From: an uncultured Clostridia bacterium
GTDB taxonomy: Bacteria; Bacillota; Clostridia; TANB77; CAG-508
NCBI GenBank assembly: GCA_944392485.1
Contig: CALXWO010000011.1
Location: 1-55,365, forward strand
Direction: 5' to 3'
DNA: 55,365 bases
Positions 14,837 to 21,569 of this stretch are shown here, one piece after another. The position numbers and the translations under genes were made by a program. Each line of letters opens with the position of its first letter. The first letter of the stretch is position 1. The notes under the pieces are model-generated. The model did not search any database and was not told the origin of the DNA. It saw only the letters and a program-made list of their open reading frames with translations.

Positions 14837-14960
14837 AATGCTCCTAAAATTACTCGTACTCTAACCAACTGAGTTATTATTCAAAAAATGGCTGAATAAG
14901 TTGGACTCGAACCAACGACATCGGGATTAACAATCCTTATTGTTTTGCTGTATGAGCATT
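14837..14960 (-). ncRNA. Y-RNA-like transcript 2 with permuted tRNA-Asn body
   Basis: A 7-bp closing stem (AATGCTC with GAGCATT) is followed directly by ATACAGCAAAACAATAA, the shared box, and preceded on the 3' side by AGTAATTTTAG. Between them lies a whole tRNA-Asn in permuted order, so the tRNA-like domain would hang on the stem through its anticodon arm, with its acceptor stem capped by a loop. This matches the two-module layout known for bacterial YrlA RNAs: a Ro60-binding stem plus a tRNA mimic. It neighbours a Ro60-like gene. Confidence 0.75.
14855..14936 (-). tRNA. Circularly permuted tRNA-Asn (GUU)
   Basis: In RNA order the 3' half comes first (14936-14889: GGA, loop TTGTTAA, TCCCG, variable ATGTC, T arm GTTGG-TTCGAGT-CCAAC, acceptor TTATTCA, G73, CCA), then five T, then the 5' half (14883-14855: TGAATAA, TA, D arm ACTC-AGTTGGTTA-GAGT, A, CG). 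Joined 5' to 3' half the 77 nt fold with every stem perfect: acceptor 7/7, D 4/4, anticodon CGGGA/TCCCG 5/5, T 5/5. The break is between positions 28 and 29. Whether it is ever processed to a working tRNA or serves only as a mimic is unknown. Confidence 0.8.
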
Positions 14961-14986
14961 TCCCGTTTGTTATTTTTATTTTAACC

Positions 14987-15094
14987 AAGACACCTTAAAT
15001 GTTTTCTTTGTTAGGAATCGAACCTAAAATACATAGTTCCCAAAACTATTGCCTTACCATTTGGCTACAAAAGTTGTTTTGCTGTATGTGTCTT
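14987..15094 (-). ncRNA. Y-RNA-like transcript 1 with tRNA-Pro-like body
   Basis: A 7-bp closing stem (AAGACAC with GTGTCTT) is followed by ATACAGCAAAACAA, the same 14-base box as RNA 2, and preceded on the 3' side by CATTTAAG. The insert is a tRNA-like fold in normal order, so here the tRNA body joins the stem through its acceptor end rather than its anticodon arm. It is first in the array, 40 bases after the predicted start. Confidence 0.7.
15002..15074 (-). tRNA. tRNA-Pro-like body (UGG) inside Y-like RNA 1
   Basis: D arm GCC…GGC with AAATGGTAA loop, anticodon stem ATAGT/ACTAT with loop TTTGGGA (anticodon TGG), and T arm TTAGG-TTCGATT-CCTAA are all good. The acceptor stem is poor (ACTTTTG against CAAAGAA; two mismatches at the end) and no CCA is encoded. 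This is better explained as a tRNA mimic within an RNA than as a working tRNA-Pro, though a degenerate tRNA cannot be excluded. Confidence 0.6.
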
Positions 15095-15140
15095 TCTCTT
15101 AGAAAACTTTATTAATGAATGTTTAATACAAGATAGATTT

Positions 15141-15169
15141 ATTATACTATAAATTTATTTTGATGTCAA
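15141..15169 (-). promoter_or_regulatory. Consensus promoter of the Y-RNA/tRNA array
   Basis: TTGACA-17-TATAAT, a perfect sigma-70-type match, embedded in the last codons and stop of the Ro60-like gene. Start expected near 15134. The RNA array therefore has strong transcription of its own, apart from the protein operon. Confidence 0.88.
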
Positions 15170-16526
15170 TATTCTTTGCATATTCTCTTAATAATTTGTC
15201 TATATAGCTTGTCATATCAAACTTATTCTCTAATAATTTTAATAATTGTAAGTTATATCCACTTAAATATATATTTCCATATTCGTCAAACTCTGGTACT
15301 GTTTTGTTTCTATCGTTTAAGTTCCACCAAATTATCTTTGTCTCTGCTCCATTCTCTTTAAATATTCTCATTGTTTCTTTTTTTGATTGGTTAGAACCTC
15401 TATCAAATTCCATATCACTTAATACAATTAAATATTCTGGATATTTTTCTAATTTCTGTAGTAATTTCATTACTGCTCCAAAATCAGTATTGCTACAATC
15501 TCCTGTATACATTGACCTGTATTGCTCTCTTAAGGTTTCTCCTTTTATAGTCATTAACTGTGGTCTTGAACTAAATGATATTAATTGATTTTTAGCATAA
15601 GTTGAATGCGTTGCTATTCCATGTGCTATTGAAGTTGCTTTCTCTAATAAGTTTCCACCCCATGTCATACTTGCTGATGTGTCTAATATTGGAATTGCAT
15701 TCATCTCTACTCCTATTGTTGCGTTTTCTACTGTTTTCTTTGCAATTACATCAGCATTTTCTCTTACACTTCGTGTTGTCATACAATCCATTGTTGCAGT
15801 TTTATAGGCATCATATACATTTGCTGTTTTTGTATTTACTCTTGCTTTATTTGCCTTTACTGCTTCTATATATTCAGCAAATCTTTCCTTTAAGTCCTCT
15901 CTTGTTGAGAATGTGCGTAAATATTTATGCATCGCCAAACTTGGTACTTTTTCAAACTCTATCTCTTTTACTAATGGGTGAGTATAATTTCCTTTGCCAA
16001 ATAACTTGTCTAACTCGCTTTGTTCTTTTGCCTCTGCATAAGATAATTTATATTCTACTGTGCTGTCTGTCTTAATTAGTTTTCTGTACTCTATTTCACT
16101 TATTTTCCACATTTTGCATATAGCTTTGGCTATCTTTCTGTCTTTTCCAGTTAGTCTTGGCATCCATTTTTTCACTAACTCATTTCCATTTTCTATCTCT
16201 TTTTTTAAATATTCAATACTTTCATTCGTTCCTATTTTATATAAGTCGTCATATCTTCCCGCTTTTACTATGTTTTCTGCTGATACCCCAGATAACTTCA
16301 TTAGCCTTCTTCCTAAATCTCTTCTCCCCATTCCATATCTTGGGTCCCTTATAAACATAGAAAACAATTTCTCTTTATCACTTACACCTATACTAGCTTC
16401 TTCTAAATGCTTATTAAAATATTCACTCATAAATAATAAGTCAGTTAAATTGTCACCTGTACTTTTATATGCTTTGTCTCCATTTTCTGTCTTTTTTTCA
16501 TTTAATATTTTCTCTATTTCATTCAT
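15147..16526 (-). CDS. Ro60-like (TROVE/DUF2828-type) vWA ring protein (459 aa)
   Basis: An N-terminal helical-repeat region (residues about 30-250; blocks such as NIVKAGRYDDLYKIG, ELVKKWMPRL, EFEKVPSLAMHKYLRTF) is followed by a von Willebrand A domain. Its metal site is visible: DTSASM near residue 283, a Thr in CSNTDFGAV, and an Asp in VLSDMEFD. Helical repeats plus MIDAS vWA is the layout of Ro60/Rsr; the repeat blocks read closest to DUF2828, a Ro60-like family, as I remember it. Ro60 binds Y RNAs and misfolded RNA and in bacteria aids RNA decay with PNPase. GGAGAG precedes the ATG. Three Y-RNA-like transcripts lie directly downstream. Confidence 0.8.
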   Translation of the reverse strand: MNEIEKILNEKKTENGDKAYKSTGDNLTDLLFMSEYFNKHLEEASIGVSDKEKLFSMFIRDPRYGMGRRDLGRRLMKLSGVSAENIVKAGRYDDLYKIGTNESIEYLKKEIENGNELVKKWMPRLTGKDRKIAKAICKMWKISEIEYRKLIKTDSTVEYKLSYAEAKEQSELDKLFGKGNYTHPLVKEIEFEKVPSLAMHKYLRTFSTREDLKERFAEYIEAVKANKARVNTKTANVYDAYKTATMDCMTTRSVRENADVIAKKTVENATIGVEMNAIPILDTSASMTWGGNLLEKATSIAHGIATHSTYAKNQLISFSSRPQLMTIKGETLREQYRSMYTGDCSNTDFGAVMKLLQKLEKYPEYLIVLSDMEFDRGSNQSKKETMRIFKENGAETKIIWWNLNDRNKTVPEFDEYGNIYLSGYNLQLLKLLENKFDMTSYIDKLLREYAKNIDIKINL

Positions 16527-16552
16527 TTTCTTTCTCTCCTTCTTCCTTCTTA

Positions 16553-17098
16553 TTATTTTCCTGTACTTCCAAATTTATATTTTGATTTAGGAAAACTATA
16601 TTTGCTGCTTATATTTTTCCAAGTTATTTTACGTTTTATATTTGATATTGTACTTTTTTTAACTTTATATTTTTTCGCAATTTGATTTAAAGTTAGCTCA
16701 TTCTTCATTAACAATTCACATATTGACTCAACTTCATCTGCTTTTAATTTGGCTTCATGGTTCAATTCACCTATTGGCTTATTTTTTCTTATTGATGAAT
16801 TTGTACCTCTTTCAATCCATCTTAAATTTTTATAATAATTGTTTACTATGTTTCCGTCTATATGATCAATAGTTATATCTTTAATGTTTTTTGGTGGATA
16901 TCCTATAAAATTATATGCAACTAATGTTGCTATTCTTACATAAAGAACTCCACTTTCTCCTTGCAATGATAATTTTAAATATCCATTTTTATCTTTTGCT
17001 GGTTTTAAATATTGTTTTTTATATTCAGAAAAAATATTGCCATATTCATCTATTCTATATATCGGTTTTACATTCTTATATTTCAATATTTTTAGCAT
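16553..17098 (-). CDS. HNH homing endonuclease (181 aa)
   Basis: A free-standing HNH endonuclease with a NUMOD4-like N-terminus (YRIDEYGNIFSEYKKQYLKP), HNH core IDHIDGNIVNNYYKNLRWIE, and a C-terminal helix-turn-helix (LTLNQIAKKYKVKKSTISNI). I place the start at the ATG 17098, behind a GGGGG tract, because longer versions run into the dUTPase gene. It sits between dut and the Ro60-like gene and looks like an inserted selfish gene. Confidence 0.8.
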   Translation of the reverse strand: MLKILKYKNVKPIYRIDEYGNIFSEYKKQYLKPAKDKNGYLKLSLQGESGVLYVRIATLVAYNFIGYPPKNIKDITIDHIDGNIVNNYYKNLRWIERGTNSSIRKNKPIGELNHEAKLKADEVESICELLMKNELTLNQIAKKYKVKKSTISNIKRKITWKNISSKYSFPKSKYKFGSTGK

Positions 17099-17555
17099 CA
17101 GTAGACCCCCAACCGCCAGTTCTCTCTCCTTCTGCTTCATCATCGTCAGCTTTTTCATACTTCACAAATATTCCTTGCATTATTTTATCTCCTGCTTTTA
17201 TCTCTACTTCCTCTTCTCTCATATTGTAAAATAAACCAGCTATCTCTCCATCATTTTCTGCATTTCCATAGTAATCTGCATCTACTACTCCAACTCCATT
17301 TAATATGATTAAACCCTTTTTCTTTGGATTGCTACTTCTATTAAATAACAATAACGTCTCATTATCTTCCATCTTGGCTTTTACTCCAGTTGGTATCATT
17401 GTTATTTCATGACTTTTGCATACTACATCTTCCATTGCAAAAAAATCATATCCTGCACTCTTTTTTGTACTTCTCTCTGGAAGCTTCATACATACCTTTA
17501 CTTCATCTTCCTTCTCTTTTATTACTCTTTCTACAAATTCAAATCTTCTTCCCAT
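17076..17555 (-). CDS. dut: dUTP diphosphatase (159 aa)
   Basis: Trimeric dUTPase with all five motifs visible: SAGYDFFA (1), FNRSS (2), GVVDADYYGN (3, with the catalytic Asp), GDKIMQGIFVKY (4), and RTGGWGSTD near the C-terminus (5). It hydrolyses dUTP to dUMP and pyrophosphate, keeping uracil out of phage DNA and supplying dUMP. Normal length for the family. Transcribed with homing endonucleases and the Ro60-like gene from the promoter at 18920-18948. Confidence 0.93.
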   Translation of the reverse strand: MGRRFEFVERVIKEKEDEVKVCMKLPERSTKKSAGYDFFAMEDVVCKSHEITMIPTGVKAKMEDNETLLLFNRSSNPKKKGLIILNGVGVVDADYYGNAENDGEIAGLFYNMREEEVEIKAGDKIMQGIFVKYEKADDDEAEGERTGGWGSTDAKNIEI

Positions 17556-17820
17556 TTTTTCCCTCTCTTTCTCTTATCTCTACTAATTGCTTGAAATTAT
17601 TTGCAATTAAACTATCAATCGTTTTTCTCCCTATCTCACTATTTATATCTCCTCTTTTATCAATTAAATAGCTATTTACTTCTTCTAACATTTTCGCAAT
17701 TTTCTCATCTATCGTTTTCTGTATCTCTATCATTTCTGGTAAATCTTTAAGTCCTTCATTTAATTGCTTAAATATTTTATTTAATTCTTCTCTCTTCTTT
17801 TCTTCTTCCATATTCTTCAC
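17539..17820 (-). CDS. Hypothetical protein (93 aa)
   Basis: A 93-residue, highly charged helical protein (MKNMEEEKKREELNKIFKQL at its start) whose end overlaps the dUTPase start by 17 bases. Coiled coil throughout. No family recognised. Confidence 0.6.
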   Translation of the reverse strand: MKNMEEEKKREELNKIFKQLNEGLKDLPEMIEIQKTIDEKIAKMLEEVNSYLIDKRGDINSEIGRKTIDSLIANNFKQLVEIREREGKNGKKI

Positions 17821-17832
17821 TCTTTCTTTTTT

Positions 17833-18894
17833 TTATTTTAGCATTTCTGCCGTCACTTTGTCAACCCCCCTTTTTGTAAAATCTATTCCTCTTTTCTTTT
17901 CAGTTGTTACAGCTTCTTCGTAAGTCATTCCTTTATTTATCCTATACTTAAATAATTGCTGACTTATTCCATATCTTTTTTCTATTTCTTTATAGTTTAA
18001 TTTTTCATTGAATATATTATATTTTTTTGATTTTCTTTGTGGTCTTCTTTTGTTTTTTGCTTGTTCTTGCATACTTATCCATCTGCAATTAATTGGCTCA
18101 TAATCTCCATTATTATTTATTCTATCTATTGTGAATTTTCCTTTTGGTGCTTCTCTATCATATCCATTTTCTATTGCCCATTCATAAAACTTTTCAAAAC
18201 TGTTTTTCCACTCATTACATATTTTTATTCCCCTTCCTCCATAATTTTTATAAGCTTTTGCATTTTTATTATAACATCTGTCTTTCATTCCATGATATAT
18301 TCCTCTTAGCCTTTTGGTTTTTATAGCTTTTTCTTTTATTTCTTTTGATAAGCATCCACAGCTTACTATATTGCCATATTTTATGTATCTTCCTGTTCCT
18401 ATATATTCATTACCACAATCACATTTACATCTAAATTTTGTTTCTCCTTTTTTTGGTCTTATTACTTCAATTACAGTTAATCTTGCATATTTTTTACCTA
18501 TTTCTTCTTTATCTTTCTTTTCTAATTTTTCTTCTTTTGCTTTTTCTCTTTTATATTTTTCATTATTCTTTTTTTCTTCTCTTCTTTTTCTACATTCTTC
18601 TAAATATTCTTTATATGTTCCATAAAATGTATTTTCTTCGCTCCATTCTTCATGATTATTTATTTTTAATTTTAATATTCTTTCTTTTAAATCTTGTTTT
18701 TCTTTTTTTCTTAATTTACTACTGCATTCTTTACACATTTTACTTCTTCCGCTTTTTATATTATCTACTTTTTGCCTTTTTATATTTCCACATTTGCACT
18801 TACATATCCATTCTATTCCTTTTTTTCCTATTTCCCATCCTATTATTTCCCAATCATTTATTTTCTCTCCAACATAATCTTTATTACTTTTCAT
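17833..18894 (-). CDS. HNH homing endonuclease with zinc-finger repeats (353 aa)
   Basis: Starts at ATG 18894 behind AAAGGAGC. Two zinc-binding modules (CKCKCGNIKRQ…CKEC near residues 30-60, and CKCDCGNEYIG…VSCGC in the middle) flank a charged linker. The C-terminal catalytic part reads YKNYGGRGIKICNEW … FTIDRINNNGDYEPINCRW, followed by a DNA-binding tail. This is the AP2/HNH type of free-standing endonuclease; paralogues lie at 41454 and 47989. It is the first gene after the promoter at 18920-18948. Confidence 0.85.
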   Translation of the reverse strand: MKSNKDYVGEKINDWEIIGWEIGKKGIEWICKCKCGNIKRQKVDNIKSGRSKMCKECSSKLRKKEKQDLKERILKLKINNHEEWSEENTFYGTYKEYLEECRKRREEKKNNEKYKREKAKEEKLEKKDKEEIGKKYARLTVIEVIRPKKGETKFRCKCDCGNEYIGTGRYIKYGNIVSCGCLSKEIKEKAIKTKRLRGIYHGMKDRCYNKNAKAYKNYGGRGIKICNEWKNSFEKFYEWAIENGYDREAPKGKFTIDRINNNGDYEPINCRWISMQEQAKNKRRPQRKSKKYNIFNEKLNYKEIEKRYGISQQLFKYRINKGMTYEEAVTTEKKRGIDFTKRGVDKVTAEMLK

Positions 18895-18919
18895 TTTTTT
18901 TGCTCCTTTTTTGTTTTTA

Positions 18920-18948
18920 ATAATATCATGTGTGGTGTAATTTGTCAA
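18920..18948 (-). promoter_or_regulatory. Promoter TTGACA-17-TATTAT for the dut/Ro60 operon
   Basis: Perfect -35, one-mismatch -10, 17-bp spacer, about 26 bases before the HNH start. It is divergent from the plus-strand promoter at 19105-19133. Confidence 0.82.
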
Positions 18949-18949
18949 T

Positions 18950-19104
18950 AGGGGAATTGAAAATTATATACGATTACTTGGGGGGATGACACGGCAAACC
19001 CGGTGGGCTTTTCCAAAAATAGGGTTCAGGTGGGGTACATGAGCAATGACTATTTATTTTATTATAATTAATTAATATTTTTTAATATTTTTTAATAAAA
19101 AGTA
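18950..19104. other. Divergent control region with a GC-rich island
   Basis: About 70 bases (18979-19050) are strikingly G/C-rich for this genome (blocks such as GGGGGGATGACACGG and CCCGGTGGGC). A short frame there encodes 18 residues with several Trp but no ribosome site. It could be an operator cluster, an RNA element or a remnant of imported sequence. The rest is AT-rich promoter DNA. Confidence 0.4.
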
Positions 19105-19133
19105 TTGACAATTAATAATATATATTATATAAT
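19105..19133 (+). promoter_or_regulatory. Promoter TTGACA-17-TATAAT for 19.1-20.5 kb operon
   Basis: A perfect consensus promoter 31 bases before the first gene, preceded by AATATTTTTTAATAAAAAGTA, an upstream element shared with other plus-strand promoters here. Confidence 0.88.
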
Positions 19134-19164
19134 AACTATAGTAAAACGAAGGAGGTAAAAAACT

Positions 19165-19338
19165 ATGAATAAGATATTTAAAATTATATTACAAACTATT
19201 ATTATAATTACTTTGATATTACTTGCTATATTACTAATTAAATACTTTATTAGCATATTAAGTAATAACATTATAATATTTATATTGTCTTTATTATTTG
19301 TTGCCTGTATAGTAATATACGAAGCTAACAAAAATTAA
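19165..19338 (+). CDS. Small membrane protein (57 aa)
   Basis: Starts with ATG behind GAAGGAGGTAAAAAACT. Two hydrophobic helices (residues about 7-32 and 35-52) joined by a short SILSNN turn make up nearly the whole protein. First gene of a four-gene operon driven by a strong promoter. Could be a superinfection-exclusion or host-takeover membrane peptide; function unknown. Confidence 0.7.
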   Translation: MNKIFKIILQTIIIITLILLAILLIKYFISILSNNIIIFILSLLFVACIVIYEANKN

Positions 19339-19385
19339 TATATTAGTGAAAGAAAACACTGTAAAACTAGAAAGAAGGAAAGAAA

Positions 19386-19670
19386 ATGGAAAAATTAAAA
19401 ATGGAAATATTAAACGAAAAAAACGAAATTGTAAACACTTTTAACAATCAAAAACAAATAATAGTAAAATTACTTGAATTATTATGGAGTAAATATATTA
19501 ATAAATCAACTAGTATAAAAAGAGTATCATATAATTATAACTATTCAGACATTCAAACAATAACATTTTATTTTGATACAAAATATAAGTACATAATATC
19601 AGGAATCCCAACTTCTTGGGGAAGTATCGAAGATTATAAAATTATAGAATTATTAAAAAATGAGGAGTAA
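19386..19670 (+). CDS. Hypothetical protein (94 aa)
   Basis: A soluble 94-residue protein with an N-terminal helix and a beta-rich, Tyr-rich C-terminal half (DIQTITFYFDTKYKYIISGI). AAGGAAAGAAA precedes the ATG. Not recognised. Second gene of the operon. Confidence 0.65.
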   Translation: MEKLKMEILNEKNEIVNTFNNQKQIIVKLLELLWSKYINKSTSIKRVSYNYNYSDIQTITFYFDTKYKYIISGIPTSWGSIEDYKIIELLKNEE

Positions 19671-19674
19671 AAAT

Positions 19675-19839
19675 ATGAAATATATTAAATATTTAATTAT
19701 AATAATAATATCAATATTTTTAAGTATACTAATAGCGATAAATAGCTATAAAATAATAAAAATTGAAAAAACAGAAGCGGGCGAGCTTGTAAACGCAAAA
19801 ATTTGCGGTATTAATGTAAATTATTATTACGAATATTAA
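19675..19839 (+). CDS. Small membrane-anchored protein (54 aa)
   Basis: One N-terminal transmembrane helix (residues about 4-22, very Ile-rich), then a short soluble tail with a single Cys. AGGAGTAAAAAT lies before the ATG, which begins just after the previous stop. Could be an envelope peptide; not recognised. Confidence 0.65.
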   Translation: MKYIKYLIIIIISIFLSILIAINSYKIIKIEKTEAGELVNAKICGINVNYYYEY

Positions 19840-19858
19840 AAAAATGGAGGTGTAAAAA

Positions 19859-20461
19859 ATGGCGGTTCGTGAATCTTTGCGAAATATGCAAGACTTACAA
19901 GCCGCTTCTTTAAAATTAAAAAAGCAAAAAGAAGCGGAACGACAAAAAGCAAAAGAGAAAAAAGAAATACAAGAACGAATAAAAAAAGAAATTGAAATAT
20001 TTTTACATTCTGAATTTAGCGAAAATCTACAAAAATACGGTTCAACTTACATTATAGAATATTACAATATTAATAAAAAAAATGCACTTTTAGGGAAAAT
20101 TTGGAGCAATCACATTGTAGAGAAAAATATAAAATTGAAAAATATCGAATATACTACAAAAATAATTGAATACAAAGAATTCATCAACGACCACTTTAAT
20201 AAGATTTATTATAAAATATTGAAAGAAGAAGAAAACATACAAAAAAAATACGAAACATATATATATTATAAAAATATGCAACAATTACAGCAACAGTCAC
20301 AATCACAAAAACAGCAATTTCAAGAAGTATCAATAAAAAAAAATAATAATATAAGTACAAAAACAATAAATAAAACAATAAATACAATTTTAATTATATT
20401 ACTAGCAATAGTATGCTTTCCTGTTGCAATTGTAATTGCAGCATGCAAAAATCAAAAATGA
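19859..20461 (+). CDS. Coiled-coil protein with C-terminal membrane anchor (200 aa)
   Basis: Residues 1-55 form a Lys/Glu/Gln coiled coil, 55-130 are mixed helical, 131-145 are Gln-rich (QQLQQQSQSQKQQFQ) and about 172-192 form a single hydrophobic helix near the C-terminus. That is a tail-anchored layout. GGAGGTGTAAAAA precedes the ATG. Last gene before a strong terminator. No family recognised. Confidence 0.7.
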   Translation: MAVRESLRNMQDLQAASLKLKKQKEAERQKAKEKKEIQERIKKEIEIFLHSEFSENLQKYGSTYIIEYYNINKKNALLGKIWSNHIVEKNIKLKNIEYTTKIIEYKEFINDHFNKIYYKILKEEENIQKKYETYIYYKNMQQLQQQSQSQKQQFQEVSIKKNNNISTKTINKTINTILIILLAIVCFPVAIVIAACKNQK

Positions 20462-20499
20462 AAAAAATGGAGGTTTAGAAAGAAGAACAAAAAATAATT

Positions 20500-20529
20500 A
20501 AGAAGCGGAAAAATACCGCTTCTTTTTTA
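20500..20529 (+). terminator. Intrinsic terminator of 19.1-20.5 kb operon
   Basis: AAGAAGCGG pairs perfectly with CCGCTTCTT around AAAAATA and is followed by a run of T. Confidence 0.9.
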
Positions 20530-20793
20530 TGCTTTTTAACATACCTTTTATTTACTTTTAAAATCGGTTTTGAGCGTTTTATTTTTTTAAATATATAATT
20601 ATACTACTTTAATATTTAAAACGATTTTTACCCTAAAATGACGTTAAATTGTGCCATACTTTTTATAAATAATATAAAAACATTTTTTTCTAATTGCACA
20701 AAATTAGCATTTTGCGTAATTAACAAATTGACAAATTTATTTCTTTTCATGAATATTTTCTTAAAAAAGTATTTGCCCACCACCAAACCCGTG
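20530..20793. other. Non-coding AT-rich stretch
   Basis: No ORF with a ribosome site. It lies between the plus-strand terminator and the direct-repeat cluster downstream of terS. I see nothing I can name. Confidence 0.5.
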
Positions 20794-20887
20794 AAAGTCG
20801 CCAAAGTCTCCAAAGTCGCTAAACTTTTTTTAAGAATTTTCTTTTCCAAAAGTCGTCAAAGTCGCTAGTGCCTGAAAGTCGCTAGTC
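20794..20887. repeat. Six direct copies of AAAGTCGC beside the terS stop
   Basis: AAAGTCGC occurs at 20794, 20812, 20858 and 20875, with single-base variants at 20803 (AAAGTCTC) and 20848 (AAAGTCGT). Spacing is about 9 bp within two clusters separated by a run of T. The last copy overlaps the terS stop codon. Such direct repeats beside a small terminase gene suggest a packaging (pac) site; an iteron function is an alternative. Confidence 0.65.
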
Positions 20888-21457
20888 TTTTTTTTGTTCA
20901 TCTTCTGAAGCGGAACTTATTGGTGTTTCTGGTAGTGCATTAAGTATATCAGTTGCATTAGTTGGCTTAGTTGCATCTTGTATAGGAACAGCTTTAATTT
21001 CTTGCACATCTTTCATATCATAAAAGTTCTTTGCTCTAAAACAATAAACAGCAGCATTAACTTTATTCATAGTTGCCATCATTGCGTCATAATTCTGAAT
21101 ATAATCCTTTGCTGTTTTTATGGTGTCTGCTAATTCAGCATGATGAAGTCCTTGAGCAATTTCCCAGAAAGAAGACCTAGGGTAACCAGAAATAAGAACT
21201 AAACCTTCAACAACAGGTGGTAAACCATAATTAACACATTCTTGAAGATAACTATCAAACCTATCTTCAAGTTCTCTAGCAGTTTGAGCTTTAGTTTTTC
21301 CCATATTACGAGCAACTAAACCTAAAGCCAAAACTTTAGAAGAAAGTTCTCTATCTTTTACGACATTATTTTGCATAGCACCTATATTACGTCTGCCAAT
21401 TTTAGTTGAAATATCGTTACTATTATAGTCATCATTAATTGGTTCAATAAGAGCCAT
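20882..21457 (-). CDS. terS: Probable terminase small subunit (191 aa)
   Basis: The start ATG at 21457 follows AGAGGTGATACT; a longer frame upstream lacks a site. Residues about 65-110 read LEDRFDSYLQECVNYGLPPV then VEGLVLISGYPRSSFWEIAQG, the helix-turn-helix pattern seen in small terminases of gut Firmicutes phages (a 'treat as age-old enzyme names' HTH that recognises pac). The C-terminal third is helical, then acidic. It would select DNA for packaging by TerL. It has its own promoter and lies 7 kb from terL, an unusual separation. Confidence 0.6.
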   Translation of the reverse strand: MALIEPINDDYNSNDISTKIGRRNIGAMQNNVVKDRELSSKVLALGLVARNMGKTKAQTARELEDRFDSYLQECVNYGLPPVVEGLVLISGYPRSSFWEIAQGLHHAELADTIKTAKDYIQNYDAMMATMNKVNAAVYCFRAKNFYDMKDVQEIKAVPIQDATKPTNATDILNALPETPISSASEDEQKKD

Positions 21458-21476
21458 AGTATCACCTCTAAGATTA

Positions 21477-21505
21477 ATTGTATCAAAAAAAAATAAAAAG
21501 TGCAA
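21477..21505 (-). promoter_or_regulatory. Promoter TTGCAC-17-TACAAT for terS
   Basis: Good -35 and -10 boxes with 17-bp spacing, 20 bases ahead of the terS ATG. Confidence 0.7.
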
Positions 21506-21569
21506 TTAAAGAAGAATTAGTTGAACAAAAGAATAGAAAACGCTAAGAAATGATAGAAAACGCAAAAAG

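Noticed and set aside
18991..19047. 18-residue Trp-rich plus-strand frame in the GC-rich island
   Set aside because: No ribosome site, lies upstream of the mapped promoter, and too short to judge.
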